Of a DNA stretch of 64,000 bases, positions 1 to 13,400 are shown piece by piece. Each line of letters opens with the position of its first letter. Positions within the stretch are counted from its first letter, which is position 1. A model generated the notes under the pieces. That model made no database searches and was not told where the DNA came from. It worked only from the letters and a program-made list of their open reading frames with translations. A program made the position numbers and the translations under genes. Source of the DNA: Zoroaster sp. YZ-2022 (lineage: Eukaryota; Echinodermata; Asteroidea; Forcipulatida; Zoroasteridae); NCBI GenBank assembly GCA_029582265.1, contig JAQQFT010000023.1, forward strand, positions 1,575,071 to 1,639,070. Direction: 5' to 3'.

Positions 1-230
1 ACGGTCAACTTGCATGGGGTTTCACCGCAAACAATACAGCACTATACAGTCTTACAAAAAAAACATTCTATGGTTGGGAATAACTTTTAAAGTTTTCAAG
101 GGAGGCCGATAATTTTATATCTAAATTAAAGCGTAGGTTCTCACCTTTCAGAAAAACACCATACTTTTGAATTTGGATAATTATTTCGTACCTTAAACGG
201 CCTCCATGGACACTTAACCATCTGTAAAAT
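1..230 (+). repeat. Reference monomer for describing the satellite unit
   Basis: This is the first complete unit, 230 bp. Landmarks in order: ACGGTCAACT at 1-10; the hairpin region around 15-30 (imperfect in this copy); the dyad CACTATACAGT- region around 50-60; the variable A-run at about 57-64; TGGTTGGGAATAAC near 71-84; GGAGGCCG at 111-118; an A/T-rich stretch with TTATATCTAAATTAAAGC up to about 141; a pyrimidine-rich stretch GGTTCTC-CTTTC; GAATTTGGATAATTATTT ending at 186; TTCG at 185-188; CGGCCTCC at 198-205; CCATGG (an NcoI site) at 204-209; and ACACTTAACCATCTGTAAAAT to the end. The unit is A/T-rich, roughly 60-65 percent by eye. The start phase is my choice; a tandem repeat has no natural start. 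Confidence 0.9.
111..205 (+). repeat. Intra-monomer 8-bp inverted arms GGAGGCCG / CGGCCTCC
   Basis: GGAGGCCG at 111-118 is the exact reverse complement of CGGCCTCC at 198-205, with 79 bases between them. The pair recurs in most left-array monomers. In the right array many monomers carry GGAGGTCG, which breaks one arm pair. The arms could pair in a single-stranded or transcribed state, or could simply be relics of how the monomer arose; sequence alone does not decide. Confidence 0.75.
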
Positions 231-1395
231 ACGGTCAACTTGCATGGGGTTTTCACCGCAAACAGCACTATACAGTCTTACGAAAAAACATTTCTATGGT
301 TGGGAATAACTTTAAAGTTTTGAAGGAAGGCCGATAATGTTATATCTAAATTAAAGCTTAGGTTCTCCCCTTTCAGAAAAACACCATACTTTTGAATTTG
401 GATAATTATTTCGTACCTTAAACGGCCTCCATGGACACTTAACCATCTGTAAAATACGGTCAACTTGCATGGGGTTTCACCGCAAACAATACAGCACTAT
501 ACAGTGTTACAAACAAAAACATTTCTAGGGTTGGGAATAACTTTTAAAGTTTTCAAGGGAGGCCGATAATTTTATATCTAAATTAAAGCTGAGGTTCTCC
601 CCTTTCAGAAAAACACCATACTTTTGAATTTGGATAATTATTTCGTACCTTAAACGGCCTCCATGGACACTTAACCATCTGTAAAATACGGTCAACTTGC
701 ATGGGGTTTCACCGCAAACAATACAGCACTATACAGTGTTACAAACAAAACATTTCTAGGGTTGGGAATAACTTTTAAAGTTTTCAAGGGAGGCCGATAA
801 TTTTATATCTAAATTAAAGCTTAGGTTCTCCCCTTTCATAAAAAACACCATACTTTTGAATTTGGATAATTATTTCGTACCTTAAACGGCCTCCATGGAC
901 ACTTAACCATCTGTAAAATACGGTCAACTTGCATGGGGTTTCACCGCAAACAATACAGCACTATACAGTGTTACAAAACAAAACATTTCTATGGTTGGGA
1001 ATAACTTTGAAAGTTTTGAAGGGAGGCCGATAATTTTATATCTAAATTAAAGCTTAGGTTCTCCCCTTTCAGAAAAACACCATACTTTTGAATTTGGATA
1101 ATTATTTCGTACCTTAAACGGCCTCCATGGACACTTAACCATCTGTAAAATACGGTCAACTTGCATGGGGTTTCACCGCAAACAATACAGCACTATACAG
1201 TGTTACAAAAAAACATTTCTATGGTTGGGAATAACTTTTAAAAGTTTTCAAGGGAGGCCGATAATTTTATATCTAAATTAAAGCTGAGGTTCTCCCTTTC
1301 AGAAAAACACCATACCTTTTAATTTGGATAATTATTTCGTACCTTAAACGGCCTCCATGGACACTTAACCATCTGTAAAATACGGTCAACTTGCA

Positions 1396-1410
1396 TGCGG
1401 TTTCACCGCA
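1396..1410 (+). other. Representative 6-bp-stem hairpin in a GCGG monomer
   Basis: The bases read TGCGGT, TTC, ACCGCA: a perfect six-base inverted repeat with a three-base loop. The same element is present in nearly every GCGG monomer of all three arrays (as its reverse complement in the middle one). In GGGG monomers the left arm is TGGGGT, which leaves one mismatch in the stem. Whether it forms in the cell, or binds anything, cannot be told from sequence. Confidence 0.85.
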
Positions 1411-4400
1411 AACAATACAGCACTATACAGTGTTACAAAAAAACATTTCTATGGTTGGGAATAACTTTTAAAGTTTTCAAGGGAGGCCGATAATTTTATA
1501 TCTAAATTAAAGCTTAGGTTCTCCCATTTCAGAAAAACACCATACTTTTGAATTTGGATAATTATTTCGTACCTTAAACGGCCTCCATGGACACTTAGCC
1601 CTCTGTAAAATACGGTCAACTTGCATGCGGTTTCACCGCAAACAATACAGCACTATACAGTCTTACAAAAAAAACATTTCTATGGTTGGGAATAACTTTT
1701 AAAGTTTTCAAGGGAGGCCGATAATTTTATATCTAAATTAAAGCTTAGGTTCTCCCCTTTCAGAAAAACACCATACTTTTGAATTTGGATAATTATTTCG
1801 TACCTTAAACGGCCTCCATGGACACTTAACCATCTGTAAAATACGGTCAACTTGCATGGGGTTTCACCGCAAACAATACAGCACTATACAGACTTACGAA
1901 AAGAAAACATTTCTATGGTTGGGAATAACTTTTAAAGTTTGAAGGGAGGCCGATAATTTTATATCTAAATTAAAGCTTAGGTTCTCCTTTCATAAAAACA
2001 CCATACTTTTGAATTTGGATAATTATTTCGTACCTTAAACGGCCTCCATGGACACTTAAGCATCTGTAAAATACGGTCAACTTGCATGGGGTTTCACCGC
2101 AAACAATACAGCACTATACAGTCTTACGAAATAAAATCATTTCTATGGTTGGGAATAACTTTTAAAGTTTTCAAGGGAGGCCGATAATTTTATATCTAAA
2201 TTAAAGCTTAGGTTCTCCCCTTTCAGAAAAACACCATACTTTTGAATTTGGATAATTATTTCGTACCTTAAACGGCCTCCATGGACACTTAACCATCTGT
2301 AAAATACGGTCAACTTGCATGCGGTTTCACCGCAAACAATACAGCACTATACAGTCTTACAAAAAAAACATTTCTATGGTTGGGAATAACTTTTAAAGTT
2401 TTCAAGGGAGGCCGATAATTTTATATCTAAATTAAAGCTTAGGTTCTCCCTTTCAGAAAAACACCATACTTTTGAATTTGGATAATTATTTCGTACCTTA
2501 AACGGCCTCCATGGACACTTAACCATCTGTAAAATACGGTCAACTTGCATGGGGTTTCACCGCAAACAATACAGCACTATACAGTCTTACGAAAAACATT
2601 TCTATGGTTGGGAATAACTTTTAAAGTTTTCAAGGGAGGCCGATAATTTTATATCTAAATTAAAGCTTAGGTTCTCCCCTTTCAGAAAAACACCATACTT
2701 TTGAATTTGGATAATTATTTCGTACCTTAAACGGCCTCCATGGACACTTAGCCATCTGTAAAATACGGTCAACTTGCATGGGGTTTCACCGCAAACAATA
2801 CAGCACTATACAGTCTTACGAACAAACATTTCTATGGTTGGGAATAACTTTTAAAGTTTTCAAGGGAGGCCGATAATTTTATATCTAAATTAAAGCTTAG
2901 GTTCTCCCCTTTCAGAAAAACACCATACTTTTTAATTTGGATAATTATTTCGTACCTTAAACGGCCTCCATGGACACTTAACCATGTGTAAAATACGGTC
3001 AACTTGCATGGGGTTTCATCGCAAAGAATACAGCACTATACAGTCTTACGAAACAAATTATTTCTATGGTTGGGAATAACTTTTAAAGTTTTGAAGGGAG
3101 GCCGATAATTGTATATCTAAATTAAAACTTAGGTTCTCCCCTTTCAGAAAAACACCATACTTTTGAATTTGGATAATTATTTCGTACCTTAAAGGGCCTC
3201 CATGGACACTTAACAATCTGTAAAATACGGTCAACTTGCATGGGTTTTCACCGCAAAAAATACAGAAATATACAGTCTTACAAACAAAAACATTTAGAGG
3301 GTTGGGAATAAAGTTTACAGTTTTCAAGGAGGCCGATAATTTTATATCTAAATTAAAGCTTAGGTTCTCCCTTTCAGAAAACACCATACATTTGAATTTG
3401 GATAATTATTTCGTAACTTAAACGGCCTCCATGGACACTTAACTATCTGTAAAATACGGTCAACTTCCATGAGGTTTCACCGCAAACAATACAGCACTAT
3501 ACAGTGTTACAAAAAAACATTTCTATGGTTGGGAATAACTTTTAAAGTTTTCAAGGAGGCCGATAATTTTATATCTAAATTAAAGCTTAGGTTCTCCCTT
3601 TCATAAAAACACCATACATTTGAATTTGGATAATTATTTCGTACCTTAAACGGCCTCCATGGACACTTAACCATCTGTAAAATACGGTCAACTTGCATGG
3701 GGTTTCACCGCAAACAATACAGCACTATACAGTCTTACGAAAAAAACATTTCTATGGTTGGGAATAACTTTTAAAGTTTTCAAGGTAGGCCGATAATTGT
3801 TTATCTAAATTGAAGCTTAGGTTCTCCCCTTTCAGAAAAACACCATACATTTGAATTTGGATAATTATTTCGTACCTTAAACGGCCTCCATGGACACTTA
3901 ACCATCTGTAAAATACGGTCAACTTGCATGCGGTTTCACCGCAAACAATACAGCACTATACAGTCTTACAAAAAAAAACATTTCTATGGTTGGGAATAAC
4001 TTTTAAAGTTTTCAAGTGAGGCCGATAATTTTATATCTAAATTAAAGCTTAGGTTCTTCCCTTTCAGAAAAACACCATACTTTTGAATTTGGATAATTAT
4101 TTCGTACCTTAAACGGCCTCCATGGACACTTAACCATCTGTAAAATACGGTCAACTTGCATGCGGTTTCACCGCAAACAATACAGCACTATACAGTGTTA
4201 CGAAAAACATTTCTATGGGTTGGGAATAACTTTTAAAGTTTTCAAGGGAGGCCGATAATTTTATATCTAAATTAAAGCTTAGGTTCTCCCTTTCAGAAAA
4301 CACCATACTTTTGAATTTGGATAATTATTTCGTACCTTAAACGGCCTCCATGGACACTTAACCATCTGTAAAATACGGTCAACTTGCATGGGGTTTCACC

Positions 4401-7400
4401 GCAAACAATACAGCACTATACAGTCTTACGAAAAAAACATTTCTATGGTTGGGAATAACTTTTAAAGTTTTCAAGGGAGGCCGATAATTTTATATCTAAA
4501 TTAAAGCTTAGGTTCTCCCCTTTCAGAAAACCCCCATACTTTTGAATTTGGATAATTATTTCGTACCTTAAACGGCCTCCATGGACACTTAACCATCTGT
4601 AAAATACGGTCAACTTGCATGGGGTTTCACCGCAAACAATACAGCACTATACAGTCTTACGAAAAAACATTTCTATGGTTGGGAATAACTTTTAAAGTTT
4701 TCAAGGGAGGCCGATAATTTTATATCTAAATTAAAGCTTAGGTTCTCCCCTTTCAGAAAAACACCATACTTTTGAATTTGGATAATTATTTCGTACCTTA
4801 AACGGCCTCCATGGACACTTAACCATCTGTAAAATACGGTCAACTTGCATGGGGTTTCACCGCAAACAATACAGCACTATACAGTCTTACGAAAAAAAAC
4901 TTTTCTAGGGTTGGGAATAACTTTTAAAGTTTTCAAGGGAGGCCGATACTTTTATATCTAAATTAAAGCTTAGGTTCTCCCCTTTCAGAAAAACACCATA
5001 CTTTTGAATTTGGATAATTATTTCGTACCTTAAACGGCCTCCATGGACACTTAACCATCTGTAAAATACGGTCAACTTGCATGGGGTTTCACCGCAAACA
5101 ATACAGCACTATACAGTCTTACGAAAACAACTTTTCTAGGGTTGGGAATAACTTTTAAAGTTTTTAAGGGAGGCCAATAATTTTATATCTAAATTAAAGC
5201 TTAGGTTCTCCCTTTCAGAAAAACACCATACTTTTGAATTTGGATAATTATTTCGTACCTTAAACGGCCTCCATGGACACTTAACCATCTCTAAAATACG
5301 GTCAACTTGCATGGGGTTTCACCGCAAACAATACAGCACTATACAGTGTTACAAAAAAACATTTCTATGGTTGGGAATAACTTTTAAAGTTTTCAAGGGA
5401 GGCCGATAATTTTATATCTAAATTAAAGCTTAGGTTCTCCCCTTTCAGAAAAACACCATACTTTTGAATTTGGATAATTATTTCGTACCTTAAACGGCCT
5501 CCATGGACACTTAACCATCTGTAAAATACGGTCAACTTGCATGGGTTTCACCGCAAACAATACAGCACTATACAGTCTTACGAAAAAAACATTTCTATGG
5601 TTGGGAATAACTTTTAAAGTTTTCAAGGGAGGCCGATAATTTTATATCTAAATTAAAGCTTAGGTTCTCCCCTTTCAGAAAAACACCATACTTTTGAATT
5701 TGGATAATTATTTCGTACCTTAAACGGCCTCCATGGACACTTAGCCCTCTGTAAAATACGGTCAACTTGCATGCGGTTTCACCGCAAACAATACAGCACT
5801 ATACAGTCTTACAAAAAAACATTTCTATGGTTGGGAATAACTTTTAAAGTTTTCAAGGGAGGCCGATAATTTTATATCTAAATTAAAGCTTAGGTTCTCC
5901 CATTCAGAAAAACACCATACTTTTGAATTTGGATAATTATTTCGTACCTTAAACGGCCTCCATGGACACTTAACCATCTGTAAAATACGGTCAACTTGCA
6001 TGGGGTTTCACCGCAAACAATACAGCACTATACAGTGTTACAAAAAAACATTTCTAGGGTTGGGAATAACTTTTAAAGTTTTCAAGGGAGGCCGATAATT
6101 TTATATCTAAATTAAAGCTTAGGTTCTCCCCTTTCAGAAAAACACCATACTTTTGAATTTGGATAATTATTTCGTACCTTAAACGGCCTCCATGGACACT
6201 TAACCATCTGTAAAATACGGTCAACTTGCATGGGGTTTCACCGCAAACAATACAGCACTATACAGTCTTACAAAAAAACATTTCTATGGTTGGGAATAAC
6301 TTTTAAAGTTTTCAAGGGAGGCCGATAATTTTATATCTAAATTAAAGCTTAGGTTCTCCCATTTCAGAAAAACACCATACTTTTGAATTTGGATAATTAT
6401 TTCGTACCTTAAACGGCCTCCATGGACACTTAACCATCTGTAAAATACGGTCAACTTACATGGGCTTTCACCGCAAACAATACAGCACTATACAGTCTTA
6501 CGAAAAAAATAAATTCTAGGGTTGGGAATAACTTTTAAAGTTTTCAAGGGAGGCCGATAATTTTATATCTAAATTATAGCTTAGGTTCTCCCCTTTCATA
6601 AAAACACCATACTTTTGAATTTGGATAATTATTTCGTAACTTAAACGGCCTCCATGGACACTTAACCATCTGTAAAATACGGTCAACTTACATGGTGTTT
6701 CACCGGAAACAATATAGCACTATACAGTGTTACAAAAAAAAACATTTCTATGGTTGGGAATAACTTTTAAAGTTTTCAAGGGAGGCCGATTATTTTATAT
6801 CTAAATTAAAGCTTAGGTTCTCCCCTTTCAGAAAAACACCATACTTTTGAATTTGGATAATTATTTCGTACCTTAAACGGCCTCCATGGACACTTAACCA
6901 TCTGTAAAATACGGTCAACTTGCATGGGGTTTCACCGCAAACAATACAGCACTATACAGACTTACCAAACACATTTCTATGGTTGGGAATAACTTTTAAA
7001 GTTTTCAAGGGAGGCCGATAATTTTATATCTAAATTAAAGCTTAGGTTCTCCCTTTCAGAAAAACACCATACTTTTGAATTTGGATAATTATTTCGTACC
7101 TTAAACGGCCTCCATGGACACTTAACCATCTGTAAAATACGGTCAACTTGCATGGGGTTTCACCGCAAACAATACAGCACTATACAGTGTTTTGTACAAA
7201 AACATTTCTAGGGTTGGGAATAACTTTTAAAGTTTTCAAGGGAGGCCGATAATTTTATATCTAAATTAAAGCTTAGGTTCTCCCCTTTCAGAAAAACACC
7301 ATACTTTTGAATTTGGATAATTATTTCGTACCTTAAACGGCCTCCATGGACACTTAACCATCTGTAAAATACGGTCAACTTGCATGGGGTTTCACCGCAA

Positions 7401-10400
7401 ACAATACAGCACTATACAGTGTTACAAAAAAAAACATTTCTATGGTTGGGAATAACTTTGAAAGTTTTGAAGGGAGGCCGATAATTTTATATCTAAATTA
7501 AAGCTTAGGTTCTCCCCTTTCAGAAAAACACCATACTTTTGAATTTGGATAATTATTTCGTACCTTAAACGGCCTCCATGGACACTTAACCATCTGTAAA
7601 ATACGGTCAACTTGCATGGGGTTTCACCGCAAACAATACAGCACTATACAGTCTTACGAAAAAAAACATTTCTATGGTTGGGAATAACTTTTAAAGTTTT
7701 CAAGGGAGGCCGATAATTTTATATCTAAATTAAAGCTTAGGTTCTCCCTTTCAGAAAAACACCATACTTTTGAATTTGGATAATTATTTCGTACCTTAAA
7801 CGGCCTCCATGGACACTTAACCATCTGTAAAATACGGTCAACTTGCATGGGTTTTCACCGCAAACAATACAGCACTATACAGTGTTACAAAAAAAACATT
7901 TCTAGGGTTGGGAATAACTTTTAAAGTTTTCAAGGGAGGCCGATAATTTTATATCTAAATTAAAGCTTAGGTTCTCCTTTCAGAAAACACCATTTTTTGA
8001 ATTTGGATAATTATTTCGTACCTTAAACGGCCTCCATGGACACTTAACCATCTGTAAAATACGGTCAACTTGCATGGGGTTTCACCGCAAACAATACAGC
8101 ACTATACAGTCTTACGAAAAAACATTTCTATGGTTGGGAATAACTTTTAAAGTTTTCAAGGGAGGCCGATAATTTTATATCTAAATTAAAGCTTAGGTTC
8201 TCCCCTTTCAGAAAAAACACCATGCTTTTTAATTTGGATAATTATTTCGTACCTTAAACGGCCTCCATGGACACTTAACCATCTGTAAAATACGGTCAAC
8301 TTGCATGGGGTTTCACCGCAAACAATACAGCACTATACAGTCTTACGAAAACAACTTTTCTAGGGTTGGGAATAACTTTTAAAGTTTTCAAGGAAGGCCG
8401 ATAAATATATATCTAAATTAAAGCTTAGGTTCTCCCCTTTCAGAAAAACACCATACTTTTGAATTTGGATAATTATTTCGTACCTTAAACGGCCTCCATG
8501 GACACTTAACCATCTGTAAAATACGGTCAACTTGCATGGGGTTTCACCGCAAACAATACAGCACTATACAGTCTTGAAAAAAACATTTCTATGGTTGGGA
8601 ATAACTTTTAAAGTTTTCAAGGAGGCCGATAATTTTATATCTATATTAAAGCTTAGGTTCTACCGATTCAGAAAAATACCATACTTTTTAATTTGGATAA
8701 TTATTTCGTACCTTAAACGGCCTCCATGGACACTTAACCATCTGTAAAATACGGTCAACTTGCATGGGGTTTCACCGCAAACAATACAGCACTATACAGT
8801 CTTACGAAAAAACATTTCTATGGTTGGGAATAACTTTGAAAGTTTTCAAGGGAGGCCGATAATTTTATATCTAAATTAAAGCTTAGGTTCTCCCCTTTCA
8901 GAAAAACACCATACTTTTGAATTTGGATAATTATTTCGTACCTTAAACGGCCTCCATGGACACTTAACCATCTGTAAAATACGGTCAACTTGCATGCGGT
9001 TTCACCGCAAACAATACAGCACTATACAGTCTTACGAAAAAACATTTCTATGGTTGGGAATAACTCTTAAAGTTTTCAAGGGAGGCCGATAATTTTATAT
9101 CTAAATTAAAGCTTAGGTTCTCCCTTTCAGAAAAACACCATACATTTGAATTTTGATAATTATTTCGTACCTTAAACGGCCTCCATGGACACTTAACCAT
9201 CTGTAAAATACGGTGAACTTGCATGGGGTTTCACCGCAAACAATACAGCACTATACAGTGTTACGAAAAACATTTCTATGGTTGGGAATAACTTTTAAAG
9301 TTTTCAAGGAGGCCGATAATTTTATATCTAAATTAAAGCTTAGGTTCTCCCTTTCAGAAAAACACCATACTTTTGAATTTGGATAATTATTTCGTACCTT
9401 AAACGGCCTCCATGGACACTTAACCATCTGTAAAATACGGTCAACTTGCATGGGGTTTCACCGCAAACAATACAGCACTATACAGTGTTACAAAAAACAT
9501 TTCTAGGGTTGGGAATAACTTTTAAAGTTTTCAAGGGAGGCCGATAATTTTATATCTAAATTAAAGCTTAGGTTCTCCCCTTTCAGAAAAACACCATACT
9601 TTTGAATTTGGATAATTATTTCGTACCTTAAACGGCCTCCATGGACACTTAACCATCTGTAAAATACGGTCAACTTGCATGGGGTTTCACCGCAAACAAT
9701 ACAGCACTATACAGTCTTACGAAAAAACATTTCTATGGTTGGGAATAACTTTTAAAGTTTTCAAGGGAGGCCGATAATTTTATATCTAAATTAAAGCTTA
9801 GGTTCTCCCCTTTCAGAAAAACACCATACTTTTGAATTTGGATAATTATTTCGTACCTTAAACGGCCTCCATGGACACTTAGCCCTCTGTAAAATACGGT
9901 CAACTTGCATGCGGTTTCACCGCAAACAATACAGCACTATACAGTCTTACGAAAAAAACATTTCTATGGTTGGGAATAACTTTTAAAGTTTTCAAGGGAG
10001 GCCGATAATTTTATATCTAAATTAAAGCTTAGGTTCTCCCCTTTCATAAAAACACCATACTTTTGAATTTGGATAATTATTTCGTACCTTAAACGGCCTC
10101 CATGGACACTTAACCATCTGTAAAATACGGTCAACTTGCATGCGGTTTCACCGCAAACAATACAGCACTATACAGTGTTACCAAAACAAAATCTAGGGTT
10201 GGGAATAAAGTTTAAAGTTTTCAAGGAAGGCCGATAATTTTATATCTAAATTAAAGCTTAGGTTCTCCCCTTTCAGAAAAAACCCATACTTTTGAATTTG
10301 GATAATTATTTCGTACCTTAAACGGCCTCCATGGACACTTAACCATCTGTAAAATACGGTCAACTTGCATGCGGTTTCACCGCAAACAATACAGCACTAT

Positions 10401-13400
10401 ACAGTCTTACGAAAAAAACATTTCTATGGTTGGGAATAACTTTTAAAGTTTTGAAGGGAGGCCGATAATTTTATATCTAAATTAAAGCTTAGGTTCTCCC
10501 CTTTCAGAAAAACACCATACTTTTGAATTTGGATAATTATTTCGTACCTTAAACGGCCTCCATGGACACTTAACCATCTGTAAAATACGGTCAACTTGCA
10601 TGGGGTTTCACCGCAAACAATACAGCACTATACAGTCTTACGAAAAAACATTTCTATGGTTGGGAATAACTTTTAAAGTTTTCAAGGGAGGCCGATAATT
10701 TTATATCTAAATTAAAGCTTAGGTTCTTCCCTTTCAGAAAAACACCATACTTTTGAATTTGGATAATTATTTCGTACCTTAAACGGCCTCCATGGACACT
10801 TAACCATCTGTAAAATACGGTCAACTTGCATGCGGTTTCACCGCAAACAATACAGCACTATACAGTGTTACAAAAAAGAATATTTCTAGGGTTGGGAATA
10901 ACTTTTAAAGTTTTCAAGGAGGCCGATAATTTTATATCTAAATTAAAGCTTAGGTTCTCCCTTTCAGAAAAACACCATACTTTTGAATTTGGATAATTAT
11001 TTCGTACCTTAAACGGCCTCCATGGACACTTAACCATCTGTAAAATACGGTCAACTTGCATGGGTTTCACCGCAAACAATACAGCACTATACAGTGTTAC
11101 AAAAAACATTTCTAGGGTTGGGAATAACTTTAAAGTTTTCAAGGAGGCCGATAATTTTATATCTAAATTAAAGCTTAGGTTCTCCCTTTCAGAAAAACAC
11201 CATACTTTTGAATTTGGATAATTATTTCGTACCTTAAACGGCCTCCATGGACACTTAACCATCTGTAAAATACGGTCAACTTGCATGGGTTTCACCGCAA
11301 ACAATACAGCACTATACAGTCTTACAAAAAAACATTTCTATGGGTTGGGAATAACTTTAAAGTTTTCAAGGGAGGCCGATAATTTTATATCTAAATTAAA
11401 GCTTAGGTTCTCCCTTTCAGAAAAACACCATACTTTTGAATTTGGATAATTATTTCGTACCTTAAACGGCCTCCATGGACACTTAACCATCTGTAAAATA
11501 CGGTCAACTTGCATGGGGTTTCACCGCAAACAATACAGCACTATACAGTGTTACAAAAAAAACATTTCTAGGGTTGGGAATAACTTTTAAAGTTTTCAAG
11601 GGAGGCCGATAATTTTATATCTAAATTAAAGCTTAGGTTCTCCCCTTTCAGAAAAACACCATACTTTTGAATTTGGATAATTATTTCGTACCTTAAACGG
11701 CCTCCATGGACACTTAGCCATCTGTAAAATACGGTCAACTTGCATGCGGTTTCACCGCAAACAATACAGCACTATACAGTGTTACAAAAAAAAAACATTT
11801 CTAGGGTTGGGAATAACTTTTAAAGTTTTCAAGGGAGGCCGATAATTTTATATCTAAATTAAAGCTTAGGTTCTCCCCTTTCAGAAAAACACCATACTTT
11901 TGAATTTGGATAATTATTTCGTACCTTAAACGGCCTCCATGGACACTTAACCATCTGTAAAATACGGTCAACTTGCATGGGGTTTCACCGCAAACAATAC
12001 AGCACTATACAGTGTTACAAAAAAAACATTTCTAGGGTTGGGAATAACTTTTAAAGTTTTCAAGGGAGGCCGATAATTTTATATCTAAATTAAAGCTTAG
12101 GTTCTCCCCTTTCAGAAAAACACCATACTTTTGAATTTGGATAATTATTTCGTACCTTAAACGGCCTCCATGGACACTTAACCATCTGTAAAATACGGTC
12201 AACTTGCATGGGATTTCACCGCAAACAATACAGCACTATACAGTGTTAAAAAAAAAACTTTCTAGGGTTGGGAATAACTTTTAAAGTTTTCAAGGGAGGC
12301 CGATAATTTTATATCTAAATTAAAGCTTAGGTTCTGCCCTTTCAGAAAAACACCATACTTTTGAATTTGGATAATTATTTCGTACCTTAAACGGCCTCCA
12401 TGGACACTTAGCCCTCTGTAAAATACGGTCAACTTGCATGCGGTTTCACCGCAAACAATACAGCACTATACAGTCTTACAAAAAAACATTTCTATGGTTG
12501 GGAATAACTTTTAAAGTTTTCAAGGGAGGCCGATAATTTTATATCTAAATTAAAGCTTAGGTTCTCCCCTTTCAGAAAAACACCATACTTTTGAATTTGG
12601 ATAATTATTTCGTACCTTAAACGGCCTCCATGGACACTTACCATTCTCTAAAATACGGTCAACTTGCATGCGGTTTCACCGCAAACAATACAGCACTATA
12701 CAGTCTTACGGAAAATACACAGTTCTATGGTTGGGAATAACTTTTAAAGTTGTCAAGGGAGGCCGATAATTTTATATCTAAATTAAAGCTTAGGTTCTCC
12801 CTTTCAGAAAAAACACCATACTTTTGAATTTGGATAATTATTTCGTACCTTAAACGGCCTCCATGGACACTTAGCCCTCTGTAAAATACGGTCAACTTGC
12901 ATGCGGTTTCACCGCAAACAATACAGCACTATACAGTGTTACAAAAAAACATTTCTATGGTTGGGAATAACTTTTAAAGTTTTCAAGGGAGGCCGATAAT
13001 TTTATATCTAAATTAAAGCTTAGGTTCTCCCTTTCAGAAAAACACCATACTTTTTGAATTTGGATAATTATTTCGTACCTTAAACGGCCTCCATGGACAC
13101 TTAACCATCTGTAAAATACGGTCAACTTGCATGCGGTTTCACCGCAAACAATACAGCACTATACAGTCTTACAAAAACATTTCTATGGTTGGGAATAACT
13201 TTAAAGTTTTCAAGGGAGGCCGATAATTTTATATCTAAATTAAAGCTTAGGTTCTTCCCTTTCATAAAAACACCATACTTTTGAATTTGGATAATTATTT
13301 CGTACCTTAAACGGCCTCCATGGACACTTAACCATCTGTAAAATACGGTCAACTTGCATGGGGTTTCACCGCAAACAATACAGCACTATACAGTGTTACA

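Noticed and set aside
185..203. CENP-B box
   Set aside because: TTCG and CGG are present, but they are nine bases apart instead of seven, the middle A is missing and the CGGG core is CGGC. It fails the core consensus, so it is reported only as a conserved block.
10858..11304. Longest gap-free open frame, 148 codons on the minus strand
   Set aside because: It spans two satellite monomers. The monomer between the unit starts at 11047 and 11272 is 225 bp, a multiple of three, so an open frame happens to carry over. The protein is the same repeat peptide twice, seen in fragments all along the array, and frame is lost wherever unit length is not divisible by three.
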